Positions 35,186-43,822 of a DNA stretch of 64,000 bases are shown piece after piece. Within the stretch, counting starts at the first letter, position 1. Each line of letters opens with the position of its first letter. Origin of the DNA: Streptomyces cadmiisoli (lineage in GTDB: Bacteria > Actinomycetota > Actinomycetes > Streptomycetales > Streptomycetaceae); contig NZ_CP030073.1 of NCBI RefSeq assembly GCF_003261055.1, positions 1,364,001 through 1,428,000 of the forward strand, in the 5' to 3' direction. The position numbers were made by a program, and so were the translations under genes. The notes beneath the pieces are model-generated. The model had not been told where the DNA came from. It saw only the letters and a program-made list of their open reading frames with translations, and searched no databases.

Positions 35186-35830
35186 GTGCCGGTGACCTTC
35201 GACGACCTCCTGGCCCGCGCCCGGGGCCTGGCAGCCGACGGCCGGCGGGCCGTTCTCGGTGTGGCCGGCAGCCCCGGCGCGGGCAAGACCACGCTCACCG
35301 AACGTCTGGTGCGGGAACTGAACGGCACGGGCCGGGCGTGGGCGGCGCATGTGCCGATGGACGGCTTCCACCTCGCGGACACCGAACTGGACCGGCTGGG
35401 CCGCCGGGACCGCAAGGGGGCACCTGACACCTTCGACGCGGCCGGGTACGCGGCGCTGCTGCGACGGCTGCGCGAGGAGGCCGACGGCGAGGAGACCGTG
35501 TACGCGCCCGGCTTCGAACGCGTCCTGGAGCAGCCGATCGCGGGTGCGGTGCCGGTGCCGCCGGCCGCCCGTCTGATCGTGACCGAGGGCAACTACCTGC
35601 TGCTGGGGACCGGGGCGTGGGCGCGCGTGCGCGCGCAGTTGGACGAGGTGTGGTTCTGCGAACTCGCCGAGCCCGAGCGGCTCCGCCGCCTGATCGCCCG
35701 TCACGAGGCGTTCGGCAAGGACCCGGCGGGGGCCCGGGCGTGGGCGCTGGGTCCGGACCGTCGCAACGCCGAACTGGTGGCGTCGACACGAGACCGGGCC
35801 GATCTGGTCGTGTCCACGGACCGGGTGTGA
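35186..35830 (+). CDS. P-loop nucleoside/nucleotide kinase family protein
   Basis: A 214-residue phosphotransferase-fold ATPase. Walker A is GSPGAGKT at residues 28-35, the DGFH segment (VPMDGFHLAD) near residue 55 is the uridine-kinase/pantothenate-kinase-like substrate loop, and the lid is LARHEAFGKDP-like. Proteins of this group include fructose and other sugar kinases annotated as nucleoside kinases. GTG 35186 begins the protein. It is divergent from the phosphoglucomutase by 185 bases. Confidence 0.85.
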   Translation: MPVTFDDLLARARGLAADGRRAVLGVAGSPGAGKTTLTERLVRELNGTGRAWAAHVPMDGFHLADTELDRLGRRDRKGAPDTFDAAGYAALLRRLREEADGEETVYAPGFERVLEQPIAGAVPVPPAARLIVTEGNYLLLGTGAWARVRAQLDEVWFCELAEPERLRRLIARHEAFGKDPAGARAWALGPDRRNAELVASTRDRADLVVSTDRV

Positions 35831-36261
35831 GCGTTCGGGCCTCCGGCCTCGACCCGGGTTCCGCGTAGGCGTCGCCCGCCGGTTCGCGGAGCGGGGCGGT
35901 GAACGCCTCTGCAGGGCGGGGGTGTGCGGGGCCTCCGTCCGGTGCGAGGTGCGTCGGCACCTGCCCGGTCGAGTCGGCGACGACCGCGTCGTACGCGTCC
36001 GGTGGCCGGGAAGCCGTGCAACGAGCCGTGCCGGTGGGGTGGATACGGGCCGGTCCGCCGTGTCCGCGGGGCAGGCCCGGCCGCGCGTCGGACCGGCCGC
36101 GGCGCGGTGACCGACCCGGGCATGAACGACGGGTCCGGCCGAATCGCGTTGAACCCAGGCACATCGCGATCCGTACCCCACTGCACGGCGGACGGTCCGC
36201 CGGTAGGACCTCCGAAGCCGTGCCGCCCTCACCGGCCGGAGCGGATGGGAGAGTTGACGCC
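35831..36261. other. Intergenic region, possible decayed coding
   Basis: No intact gene is supported in 431 bases. On the minus strand a run of codons near 35930-36000 reads YDAVVADSTGQVPTHLAPDGG with strong GC third positions, but it has no credible start, domain or stop context. It may be the remnant of a lost gene. Confidence 0.4.
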
Positions 36262-37926
36262 GTGCCGCGGGCTCCGGATCGCTCCCCGCGCCCCGCGGAC
36301 GACGCCCGCGAGGGCCGGACGACGGCGCGCGTCCCGCGCCGGATCGGCCGCGGGCGGTGGACGGCGCCGCTGCTCGCGGCGCTGCTCCTGGGCCAGATGG
36401 CCGTCGCCCTGGTGACCTGCGCCGTGCAGCAGACGCCGACGATCGACGAACCGGTGTACGTGGGCGCGGCGGTCCAGTACCTGCGCGAGCACGAGGTGCG
36501 GCTCAACCCGGAGCATCCGCCGCTGGGCAAGCTGATCGTCGGTGCCGGCGTCGCGCTCGCCGAGCCGCGGCAGGACCCCTCGTTCGAGGGCGGCCAGTCC
36601 GCCCTGGGGCGGCACCTGCTGTACGAGGCCGGGAACGACCCCTGGCGGCTGATGCTGTTCGCCCGGCTGCCGGTGATCGTGCTGACGCTGCTGTTCGGGC
36701 TGGTCGTCCTCGTCTTCGCCCGGGAACTGGCCGGCACGGCGGGCGGACTGGTGGCTCTGGCCCTGTACACGCTGTCGCCGGACGTCGTCGCGCACGGCTC
36801 GCTGGCCACGCTGGACGTCCCGGCGGCCGGGTTCCTGCTGACATCGGTGTGGCTGCTGTGGCGGGCCCGGCTCCGTCCGTGGCGGTACCTGCCGCTCGCG
36901 GGCGCTGCGCTCGGGGCGGCCCTGGCGACGAGGATGAGCGCGCTGGCGGCCGTACCGGTGCTGCTGGGGCTCGCCGCGCTGTCGACGCGGTGCACCCGGG
37001 CCGGGCCGAGGGCGCTGCTGAAGGGCGTCGCACTGACGGCGCTGGCCGCAGTCGCCGTCGTGTGGGCGGCGTACCTCACGGTCGATCCGCGGTTGCGCTG
37101 GGCACCCCAGCAGCACGTGCCGACGGTGCGCGGGCTGCGCGGCCATCTCGTGGACCTGCTGCCGTTCCCGGAGGCGTACCGGGACGGGATGCGCATCCAG
37201 TTCGGGCTGGAGAACAAGCCGTGGCGCGGCTTCCTGCTCGGCCGCCGCTACACGGGTTCCCTCTGGTACTACCTGCCGGTCGCGCTGCTGGTGAAGACCC
37301 CGCTCGGCACGCTCGTCCTGTGGACGGCCGGGGCCGTGACGACCGTGGCGGTACCGCGGCTGCGCGCGGCCGCCCTCTATGTGCTCGCCCCCGCGGCCGT
37401 GCTGCTGGCGGCGGCCGTGCAGGGCTCCCGGGACCTCGGTACCCGGTACGCCCTCTTCCTGCCGATGTTCCTCGCCGTGGCGGCCGGTTGTGTCCTCGCC
37501 GCCAGGTGGCGACGGGTACCGGCCGTGACGACCGCGCTGGTGATCCTTGTGGCGGTCAGCTCCCTGCGCACCTTCCCCTACTACCTGCCGTACTCCAACG
37601 AGGCGTTCGGCGGCCCCGGAAAGACGCGGCTGCGGCTGCACGACTCCAACGTGGACTGGGGTCAGGACCTCGGCCGGCTCGCCGACCGGCTGCGCGAGCG
37701 CCACGGTGGCGAGCGGATCTGGCTCGTGTACAAGGGCAGCGGGGTGCCCTCCCACTACGGCATCGAGGCGGCCGATCCGCTGCGGGTGCCCGCCGCCCGG
37801 GTGCGCGGGCTGCTGGTCGTGTCGGACTCGGCGGCGGCCACCGCGACGGGGCGGCTGGCCGATCTGATCGCGAGCAGCAGGCCGGTCGACGAGGTCGGGC
37901 ACTCGATCACCCTCTACCGCCGTTGA
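36262..37926 (+). CDS. Membrane glycosyltransferase, GT39/ArnT-like
   Basis: A 554-residue protein with about ten membrane helices. The first extracytoplasmic loop has the GT-C style acidic pair (QTPTIDEPVYVGAAVQYL) near residue 57, followed by NPEHPPLGKLI. The C-terminal segment with VDWGQDLGRLADRL and VYKGSG is seen in phospholipid-carrier-dependent glycosyltransferases. It likely transfers a sugar from a polyprenyl carrier to an acceptor on the outer face. GTG 36262 is set by GGGAGA nine bases before it. Confidence 0.85.
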   Translation: MPRAPDRSPRPADDAREGRTTARVPRRIGRGRWTAPLLAALLLGQMAVALVTCAVQQTPTIDEPVYVGAAVQYLREHEVRLNPEHPPLGKLIVGAGVALAEPRQDPSFEGGQSALGRHLLYEAGNDPWRLMLFARLPVIVLTLLFGLVVLVFARELAGTAGGLVALALYTLSPDVVAHGSLATLDVPAAGFLLTSVWLLWRARLRPWRYLPLAGAALGAALATRMSALAAVPVLLGLAALSTRCTRAGPRALLKGVALTALAAVAVVWAAYLTVDPRLRWAPQQHVPTVRGLRGHLVDLLPFPEAYRDGMRIQFGLENKPWRGFLLGRRYTGSLWYYLPVALLVKTPLGTLVLWTAGAVTTVAVPRLRAAALYVLAPAAVLLAAAVQGSRDLGTRYALFLPMFLAVAAGCVLAARWRRVPAVTTALVILVAVSSLRTFPYYLPYSNEAFGGPGKTRLRLHDSNVDWGQDLGRLADRLRERHGGERIWLVYKGSGVPSHYGIEAADPLRVPAARVRGLLVVSDSAAATATGRLADLIASSRPVDEVGHSITLYRR

Positions 37927-38026
37927 ACAGAGCCTGGAGGGCGTGCGCGACCAGTGCCGTGCGGCCCTGTCCGCCACTGTCCGTGAGCTATGTTGAAGCT
38001 CCGTGGGAAACAAAGGAGGCGCACCG

Positions 38027-38947
38027 GTGCCATCGCCTCAGCAGGCACGCGCACAGGCATCCGCGATCACCTCTGGGAAGGCCGCTCCGGAAACGGGGGC
38101 TGCCCCGACCTCCCAGCTCAGGGAGCTTTTCGATCGGCCTCGTCTGTCGCCGGGGCAGCGGCGCATCGCGCAGTACCTGATCGAGCACATCACCGAAGCG
38201 GCGTTCTTGTCGATCACCGACCTCGCCGACCGGGTCGGCGTCAGCCAGCCGTCGGTGACCCGGTTCGCCGCGGCGGTGGGCTTCAGCGGCTACCCGGCGC
38301 TGCGGGAGAAGCTCCAGGCCATCGCCCTCGGCACGTTCGCGGGCGGCGGCGCGGCCGAGGAGGAGCGCGGCAACGAACTCCAGGCCGCGGTGGACGCCGA
38401 GATCGAGAACCTGGAGAACCTCCGGCGGGACTTCGCCGACCCGGGCCGGCTCATCGAGGTCGGCCGCGAACTGTCGGAGTCGACGCCGCTGACGGTGCTG
38501 GGTCTGCGCATCTCCGTGTCCCTGGCCGAGTACTTCGCCTACGCCGCACGCCGTATCCACCCCGATGTGCGGCTGGTGACCCGCGGCGGCAGCGTGGCCT
38601 ACGACGCGCTGCTCCAGTCCCGCGAGGCGGGCGGCACCTGGGTGCTGGCCTTCTCACTGCCCCGGCACGCCCAGGAGACGCTGGCCGCGGTGCGTCAGGC
38701 GCGCGGCGCCGGGCTGCGCGTCGCCGTGATCACCGATCTGGCGCTCGGCCCCGTGGCCGACGAGGCGGACGTCACCTTCGCCACCGGGACGGGCTCGCGG
38801 CTGGTCTTCGACTCCTACGCCGCACCCGGAGTGATGGCGGCGGCGCTGCTCCAGGCCATGACGGACGCCGACCCGGAGCGCACACAGGCCCGGCTGGAGG
38901 CGTACGAGCAGGTCTCGGACCAGCACCACTTCTTCCTGCGCGACTGA
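38027..38947 (+). CDS. MurR/RpiR-family regulator with SIS domain
   Basis: A 306-residue regulator. GTG 38027 is preferred over an upstream GTG at 38003 because AAAGGAGG lies seven bases before it. The N-terminal helix-turn-helix includes SITDLADRVGVSQPSVTRFA near residue 65, and a C-terminal SIS domain binds a phosphosugar (GLRISVSLAEYFAYAARRI, then GGTWVLAFSLPRHAQETL). Such proteins repress sugar or amino-sugar genes. The regulated genes are not obvious nearby. Confidence 0.92.
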   Translation: MPSPQQARAQASAITSGKAAPETGAAPTSQLRELFDRPRLSPGQRRIAQYLIEHITEAAFLSITDLADRVGVSQPSVTRFAAAVGFSGYPALREKLQAIALGTFAGGGAAEEERGNELQAAVDAEIENLENLRRDFADPGRLIEVGRELSESTPLTVLGLRISVSLAEYFAYAARRIHPDVRLVTRGGSVAYDALLQSREAGGTWVLAFSLPRHAQETLAAVRQARGAGLRVAVITDLALGPVADEADVTFATGTGSRLVFDSYAAPGVMAAALLQAMTDADPERTQARLEAYEQVSDQHHFFLRD

Positions 38948-39298
38948 CAGGCAGCCACCTTCGTCCTGCCGAAAGGCAGCACAAAGGGATCTTTCACATC
39001 AGAACGCGCATGAATGTTTTCATACGTCTTGCAAAGCGAACGGCATATATAAATACTGCTCGCGGATCCGCACCCGCCCGATGAGAGCCGACCGTCCGCC
39101 CATGCGCATGCCGCACACTCCACCGCGCCGGCGACGACCGCTGTCGACGGGCTCCCACACGGACACCCGAAGCCGTCGTCCCCTACCCATGACGGTGCCC
39201 GGGGTGTTCGCACGGGGCGGCCCCGGTCATCCCCTGGGCCGGGGCCGCCCGACTCGGTCGCACCACCCCTGCGACACAGCACACCGGAAGCGATGATC
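38948..39298. other. Intergenic region with AT-rich segment
   Basis: No gene is seen. Bases 39000-39065 are unusually AT-rich for this genome (TTTTCATACG, CATATATAAATACTG), including ATGAA/TTCAT inverted arms around 39010-39023. This looks like a promoter or regulator-binding stretch rather than coding DNA. Confidence 0.5.
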
Positions 39299-39673
39299 AT
39301 GCCTTTGACGTCCACTCGCATCAGCCCGGACTGGCCGTGCCAGGTCAAGACGCCCGGCAGCTACGACTGGGAACGCTCGGCGGTCCGCTGGCTGCGCGAG
39401 CTGGTGCCGGCCCGCTACGCCGGCTATCCGGCCCTGATCCGCCACCCCGTACTGCTCGCCCGCCACGCGCACATCCAGGTCCAGCACGAGATACGGGTGG
39501 CGCGCACCGCGCTCCAGACCGCGCGGGCCGACCTGCCGAGGCTCGGCATGCCGGAGTCGGTCATCGAGCACACGATCAAGCTGTACGCCGCCGAGGTGCT
39601 CCAGCTCCAGCACATCGCACGCAGCGTGCGTGCGGTCACCGAGGCACTCGTGGAGCACAACTCCGGTCGCTGA
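39299..39673 (+). CDS. Conserved hypothetical protein
   Basis: A 124-residue soluble protein, mostly helical after residue 30. An ATG at 39293 is also possible, but the ATG at 39299 has GGAAG at better spacing. I do not recognise a family, though the composition and codon use are those of a real gene. Segments such as ARHAHIQVQHEIRVART suggest an antiparallel helical bundle. It is convergent with the winged-helix regulator gene. Function unknown. Confidence 0.65.
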   Translation: MPLTSTRISPDWPCQVKTPGSYDWERSAVRWLRELVPARYAGYPALIRHPVLLARHAHIQVQHEIRVARTALQTARADLPRLGMPESVIEHTIKLYAAEVLQLQHIARSVRAVTEALVEHNSGR

Positions 39674-39742
39674 TCCGGGCCGTGGCCCTCGCACCGCCCG
39701 GACGACGCGTCACGTCCCGGGCGAGCACGCGCGGACGGGCGC

Positions 39743-40093
39743 TCAGCCCTCGCGGCCGACGGCCGGGCCGTCCGCCGAACCCCGCGCGCGATGCACCTCG
39801 TCCCGGACGAGCAGCCCCAGCAGGGAGGCCACGGTCAGCCCCGCCTCCGCCGGATGACGCAGCACCTTGCTCGGCTCGATGCGGTACGAGTTGCTGCGCC
39901 CCTCGCGCCGGTGCGACAGGTAACCGGCCTGCTCCAGATCGGCGATGATCTTCTGCACGGCCCGCTCGGTCAGCCGGCAGTGCGCCGCGATGTCCCGCAC
40001 GCGCGCGTTGTGATCGTCGGCGATGGCGGCCAGCACCCGGGCATGGTTGGTGATGAAGGTCCATCCGGTATGCGGCTCAGGCACTCCACCCAT
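39743..40093 (-). CDS. MarR-like winged-helix regulator
   Basis: A 116-residue DNA-binding protein. Residues about 15-75 form a winged helix (ARVRDIAAHCRLTERAVQKIIADLE, then the wing GYLSHRREGRSNSYRIE). There is no separate ligand domain, so it resembles small MarR/ArsR-like repressors. It diverges from the STAS-ANTAR gene, with a perfect 20-bp palindrome between the two that it may bind. Confidence 0.87.
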   Translation of the reverse strand: MGGVPEPHTGWTFITNHARVLAAIADDHNARVRDIAAHCRLTERAVQKIIADLEQAGYLSHRREGRSNSYRIEPSKVLRHPAEAGLTVASLLGLLVRDEVHRARGSADGPAVGREG

Positions 40094-40130
40094 GCGCCAA
40101 TCATAGGACCGGGGGTTCCCGCATACAAAA

Positions 40131-40150
40131 ACGCGAAATCGATTTCGCGT
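40131..40150. promoter_or_regulatory. Perfect 20-bp palindrome in a divergent promoter
   Basis: ACGCGAAATCGATTTCGCGT reads the same on both strands. It lies 37 bases upstream of the winged-helix regulator ATG and 75 bases upstream of the STAS-ANTAR ATG. A TTGACG at 40156-40161 follows it on the + strand and may be a -35 element. This is the geometry of a shared operator. Confidence 0.7.
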
Positions 40151-40224
40151 ATCGCTTGACGTATTCCGGTCCGGGTCGGAGTCTGGAGGGGACGACAGGC
40201 AGGAGTGTCGAAGGAGAGTCGGCC

Positions 40225-40935
40225 ATGCCGGAGCCTGCGTTCTCGGCGCAGTCCCCCCAGGGGGACCCTCCCGCCCGCACGGGAACGGACGGCACCTCCG
40301 CGGTTCGCAGGCCGCGGCCGCTGTCGATCGGCCTCCGCGCCGACGGCACCCGCACGGTCGTGGTGGTGCGCGGGGAACTCGACCTCCAGCTCGCCGATGA
40401 ACTGCACGCCGCCCTGCGCGCGGCGCTCACGGGGGCGCCGGACGGCGTGGACCTGGACCTCGGCGGTGTGGGCTTCTGCGACTGCTCGACCCTCAATGTG
40501 CTGCTCGCCCTGCGCGAACAGGCCGTCGCCGAGGGCAAGTCGGTGACGGTGCGGGCCCTCGGCCCCGTCGTCGAGCGGCTGTTCACCCTGACCGGCACGC
40601 TGCCGCTGTTCCTGCCCGCCGGCCCCGACGGCACCGGTGAGCACTCCCTGGGCGCCGAGGTCGTCCAGCTGCGCCGGGCCATGCTGACCCGGCCCACCAT
40701 CGATCTGGCCCGCGGGGTCCTGATGGCCACGTTCGGGCTGAGCCCGCAGGACGCCTGGCACGTGCTGGTGACGGTCTCGCAGAACACCAACACCAAACTG
40801 CACCGTCTCGCCGAGGACCTGGTGACGGCCGTGCAGGGCGAGCCGCTGTCCGAGCCGGTGCGGCGCGAGGTGGCCGACGCGGTGGACCGCCTGTCCTCGC
40901 TCACCGAGGAACCGGGCGAGCCCGACGGCGCCTGA
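40225..40935 (+). CDS. STAS-ANTAR fusion protein
   Basis: A 236-residue protein with AAGGAGA before the ATG. Residues about 35-130 form a STAS domain of the anti-sigma antagonist type (TVVVVRGELDLQLADELHAAL; DLGGVGFCDCSTLNVLLAL). Residues about 150-205 resemble ANTAR, an RNA-binding three-helix module (LRRAMLTRPTIDLARGVLMA, FGLSPQDAW, SQNTNTKLHRLAEDLV). ANTAR domains bind hairpins in transcripts and prevent termination. A STAS input would link sigma-factor partner switching to antitermination. It is divergent from the winged-helix gene over the palindrome. Confidence 0.85.
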   Translation: MPEPAFSAQSPQGDPPARTGTDGTSAVRRPRPLSIGLRADGTRTVVVVRGELDLQLADELHAALRAALTGAPDGVDLDLGGVGFCDCSTLNVLLALREQAVAEGKSVTVRALGPVVERLFTLTGTLPLFLPAGPDGTGEHSLGAEVVQLRRAMLTRPTIDLARGVLMATFGLSPQDAWHVLVTVSQNTNTKLHRLAEDLVTAVQGEPLSEPVRREVADAVDRLSSLTEEPGEPDGA

Positions 40936-41249
40936 CCCGGGCCACCGGCCCTCCGCCCTCGACTCCCCCAACTCCTGCACTGCGTGCCATGCAACGGGGT
41001 GCGACGCCATCGGGGCCGACCCGCACCGCCGGGACACTCGGCACGGCCGACCGGATCCACCGGGGCGCACCGCACGAGCCCGATCCCACGAGCGGGACTC
41101 GATTCCAATTTGATGGTACGGAGTATCTTTACGAGTGGCACTGAGTGCCATACGCTGTGGCCGTGCACGGTGGCACATCGAGCCGGGCACATGCGTGCGC
41201 GGTGCGCCGCGCACGCGGATTTCCGGCCGAGCGCAGGGAGTTGACCAGC
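40936..41249. other. Intergenic region upstream of the Zn-ribbon/OB gene
   Basis: No gene is supported. The right part is comparatively AT-rich (AATTTGATGG, GAGTATCTTTACG at 41107-41133) and carries a 15-bp operator-like palindrome, so it is best read as a promoter region. Confidence 0.55.
41136..41150. promoter_or_regulatory. Operator-like palindrome
   Basis: TGGCACTGAGTGCCA has perfect 7-bp arms around one central base, a form common for TetR-family operators. It follows an AT-rich stretch and is about 100 bases upstream of the Zn-ribbon/OB-fold protein start. Confidence 0.6.
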
Positions 41250-41663
41250 GTGTACCACCACTCAGGAAGCGTCGCCCAGCAGTCGTCCGGTTCCGCGGCG
41301 GGCGTCCTCGAACCCACGTCCCACGACCCGGACGCGATGCACTTCCAGCGCTGCGCCTGGTGCGGCACCGCCATGTACCACCGTCTGCTGTGTCCGGTCT
41401 GCCAGGGCAGCGACCTGCACAGCGAACGCAGCGAGGGCATCGGCACGGTCCGCCACAGCACGGTGGTCAACCGCAACACACCCGCCGCGCGCAATGTGTC
41501 GCTGATCGAGATGGCGGAGGGGTTCGTCGTGCGGGGCCGGGTGATGGGGCCGCCCGTGGGCATCCACAGCGGCGACCGGGTACGGCTGTCGACGACGAAG
41601 GACCCGGTGCGCGGCGAGCCGGTGTTCCAGCTGGTCGACAAACCGTACCGGGCCTGGACCTGA
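41250..41663 (+). CDS. Zn-ribbon OB-fold protein (DUF35-like)
   Basis: A 137-residue protein with a rubredoxin-like zinc ribbon (CAWCGTAMYH, LLCPVCQG; residues about 35-55) followed by a small OB-fold (GIGTVRHSTVVNR, GDRVRLST). GTG 41250 has AGGGAG nine bases before it; an in-frame GTG at 41145 would overlap the palindrome and is less likely. DUF35-type proteins usually partner thiolases or acyl-CoA enzymes by supplying an acyl-CoA-binding platform, but none is encoded nearby. Confidence 0.82.
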   Translation: MYHHSGSVAQQSSGSAAGVLEPTSHDPDAMHFQRCAWCGTAMYHRLLCPVCQGSDLHSERSEGIGTVRHSTVVNRNTPAARNVSLIEMAEGFVVRGRVMGPPVGIHSGDRVRLSTTKDPVRGEPVFQLVDKPYRAWT

Positions 41664-41719
41664 TCCGCCGGGCGGCGGCGCCCGGACCTGACCGGCGGCT
41701 CGCCGTCCGCGCATCGAGC

Positions 41720-41764
41720 GGGACCTCGGCCCGCCCGGACGGACTCCGGGCGGGCCGAGGTCCC
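41720..41764. terminator. Strong bidirectional terminator
   Basis: Two 19-base arms (41720-41738 and 41746-41764, GGGACCTCGG... paired with ...CCGAGGTCCC) are perfectly complementary around a 7-base loop. It lies between the convergent Zn-ribbon/OB gene and the oxidoreductase gene. Confidence 0.9.
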
Positions 41765-41771
41765 CGGAGAG

Positions 41772-42155
41772 TCACCCCAGTGTGACCCGGATGCCGACGG
41801 TGCCCTTCACGCCGCGCCGCAACCGGCTGCCGAGCAGCGTGAGCCGGCCGACGAGGCCGTACTTGCGGGCGATGAGGGTGCGGTAGCGCGCGGTGGTCGC
41901 CGCGTCGACGACCGCCGCGGTGGCCGGCACCGGATCCCCGGTCGGGTTGCCGCGCAGGTCGCAGGGGCCGACGAGGACGTCCGCGCGGTTGCGTACCCGC
42001 TTGACCTTCCAGGAGTCGGCGGTCGTCCAGACGCCGAGCGCGTCGCCGTCCCGCACCACCCAGACCGGAGTGGGCACGCCGGTCCCGTTCTTGCGATAGC
42101 TGGTCACCAGCAGGTACTTGCCCGCGCCGAGGCGGTCCAGCGACGTGTCGTCCAT
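41772..42155 (-). CDS. PPOX-class F420/FMN-dependent oxidoreductase
   Basis: A 127-residue split-beta-barrel flavin or F420-binding protein. KYLLVTSYRKNGTGVPTPVW near residue 13 and VLVGPCDLRGNPTG near residue 60 are typical of the pyridoxamine-5'-phosphate-oxidase-like family found in actinobacteria, many of which use F420. The fold is complete and there is no signal peptide. Substrate unknown. Confidence 0.82.
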   Translation of the reverse strand: MDDTSLDRLGAGKYLLVTSYRKNGTGVPTPVWVVRDGDALGVWTTADSWKVKRVRNRADVLVGPCDLRGNPTGDPVPATAAVVDAATTARYRTLIARKYGLVGRLTLLGSRLRRGVKGTVGIRVTLG

Positions 42156-42224
42156 CCCGTGAGTCTAGGGCGTGTCGCGAGGGTCCCGCCCGCCCGGCGA
42201 CGCCCCGGGCGGCCGGTCCGGCGG

Positions 42225-43403
42225 TCACTCCAGAACGGCCGCCATCCGCCGTACCGCCTCCGTGAGCACCTCGGGTGCGGTGGCCAGGTTCAGCCGGACA
42301 TGGCCCGCCCCGCCCGTGCCGAACGGAAGGCCGGAGTTGAGGGCGACCCGGCCCCGGTGCAGGAAGACCTGGGCCGGGTCGTCGCCCAGGCCGAGGGCGC
42401 GGCAGTCGAGCCAGGCGAGGTAGGTGGCCTCGCCCGGGCGGTGCACGATCCCCGGCAGATACTCCGCCAACAGGTCCGACAGCAGGCTCCGGTTGTCGTC
42501 GAGGCCCGCCAGCAGGGCGTCCAGCCAGGCGTTCCCGTCGCGCAGGGCCGCGCTGTGGGCGATGACGCCGAGATGGCTGGGGCCGTGGCTGACCTCCTCG
42601 GGCAGCCGGGCGAGATCGGCGCCCGCGGCCGGCCCGGCGATGGCGAGGGCCGCCTTGAGCCCGGCCAGGTTCCACGCCTTGGACGCCGACATCAGCGACA
42701 GCCCGCTCTCGCCGCCCGGGACGCTCAGATACGGCACGAAGTCGGCTCCGTCGAGGACGAGCGGGGCATGGATCTCGTCGGCGACCACCCGCACGCCGTA
42801 CCGCTCGGCGAGGCGTGCCACGGTGGACAGTTCCTCGGCGGTGTGCACGGTGCCGGTCGGGTTGTGCGGGCTGCACAGCAGGAACGCGGCCCGCCGTCCG
42901 TCCGCGACGGCACGCCGGAACGACTCCTCCAGGGTGCCGGGGTCGATCCGCAGGTCGGGGCCGAGCGGGGCCTGCGCCACCTGCCGGTCCATGTGCGTCA
43001 CGAACTCGAAGAACGGCGGATAGACGGGGGTGTTGACCACCACCGCGTCCCCCGGCCCGGTCACCAGCTTGATCATCTCCACCGCGCCGAGCATCACGTC
43101 CGGCACGATCGCGGTGCGCTCCACCGCGAGTCCGGCCCAGCCCCAGCGCTTCCCGGCGAAGTCGGCCAGCGCCTCGGCGTAGGCGGTGCCCGCCGGGTAG
43201 CCCGTGTCGCCGAGCGCCAGCGCGTCGGTGACCGCGCGCACCACGGGTTCGGCGAGCGGTACGTCCATCTCGGCCACCCACAGCGGAAGCACGTCCTCGG
43301 GGTAGGTGCGCCACTTCATGCTCGTACGGCGCCGAAGAGTGTCCAGGCCGAGGGCGCGCAGCGGGTTCGGTTCACCGGACGTCTCGTGCGGGATCCTGGT
43401 CAT
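42225..43403 (-). CDS. MalY/PatB-family PLP aminotransferase / cystathionine beta-lyase
   Basis: A 392-residue fold-type I PLP enzyme. The family start [23 protein letters not shown] is near residue 23. The segment [16 protein letters not shown] (near 186), [11 protein letters not shown] and [14 protein letters not shown], with the Schiff-base Lys, are present. MalY/PatB enzymes act as C-S beta-lyases or aminotransferases on sulfur amino acids. ATG 43403 starts the conserved region. A tRNA-like element lies about 200 bases upstream on the same strand. Confidence 0.9.
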   Translation of the reverse strand: MTRIPHETSGEPNPLRALGLDTLRRRTSMKWRTYPEDVLPLWVAEMDVPLAEPVVRAVTDALALGDTGYPAGTAYAEALADFAGKRWGWAGLAVERTAIVPDVMLGAVEMIKLVTGPGDAVVVNTPVYPPFFEFVTHMDRQVAQAPLGPDLRIDPGTLEESFRRAVADGRRAAFLLCSPHNPTGTVHTAEELSTVARLAERYGVRVVADEIHAPLVLDGADFVPYLSVPGGESGLSLMSASKAWNLAGLKAALAIAGPAAGADLARLPEEVSHGPSHLGVIAHSAALRDGNAWLDALLAGLDDNRSLLSDLLAEYLPGIVHRPGEATYLAWLDCRALGLGDDPAQVFLHRGRVALNSGLPFGTGGAGHVRLNLATAPEVLTEAVRRMAAVLE

Positions 43404-43822
43404 GGGCCCAAGATAGGGGGCCGCGGTGCGACCGGGAATCGGTGGGACGCCCGGGGCGGTACGTCGGTGTGGGCCCGGTTGTCGCCGTGCGGGCCGGCCG
43501 GGCGCGGACGAGGCCGGTGCGGTGTCACCGTGCGTGATCCGTCCCCTGCGTGACGACACGTCACGGACCAGGACCGACGACGACCGGCACCGGCCTCGAT
43601 CGAGCGTTGGGCAGGCCTTGCACCTGCATCTCCCCGCAGGAAGCAGGGCGTCTTGCCTTGGACCACCAACGCGGGCCGCCACCCGTGCCGGGCGGCGTGC
43701 TCGAGTCCGACGCTAACGCAGGGACGTCCGCCGCGCGCGGCGGTGCCGCCGATCGGGTGAGGCCCCCGGCGGGCCCGCCCGGCGCGCCGGGGGGACGGGG
43801 GGACGGCACGGGCTGCCTTCCC
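43404..43822. other. Intergenic region holding a tRNA-like element
   Basis: Apart from the tRNA-like element at 43604-43672 no gene is supported in these 419 bases. They lie between the malY-like gene and the NhaA gene, both on the minus strand, and are otherwise very GC-rich with short inverted repeats. Confidence 0.6.
43604..43672 (-). tRNA. tRNA-like gene, non-canonical, anticodon position UCC
   Basis: Read on the minus strand this 69-base element folds as a cloverleaf. The acceptor stem GCGTTGG/CCAACGC has 7 of 7 pairs. The anticodon stem CCCTG/CGGGG has 5 pairs including one wobble, and the T-stem GCAGG/CCTGC has 5 of 5. The D-stem has 3 of 4. Conserved U8, A14, G18, G19, A21, U33, G53, U54, C56, A58 and C61 are in place. 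Position 37 is U instead of a purine, position 55 is G instead of U, and the D-loop is only six bases. The anticodon would be UCC (Gly). It may be a specialised or decaying tRNA. Confidence 0.55.

Noticed and set aside
35831..36261. Minus-strand coding fragment with good third-position GC
   Set aside because: It has no start, no stop in context and no recognisable domain, so it is reported only as a possible remnant.
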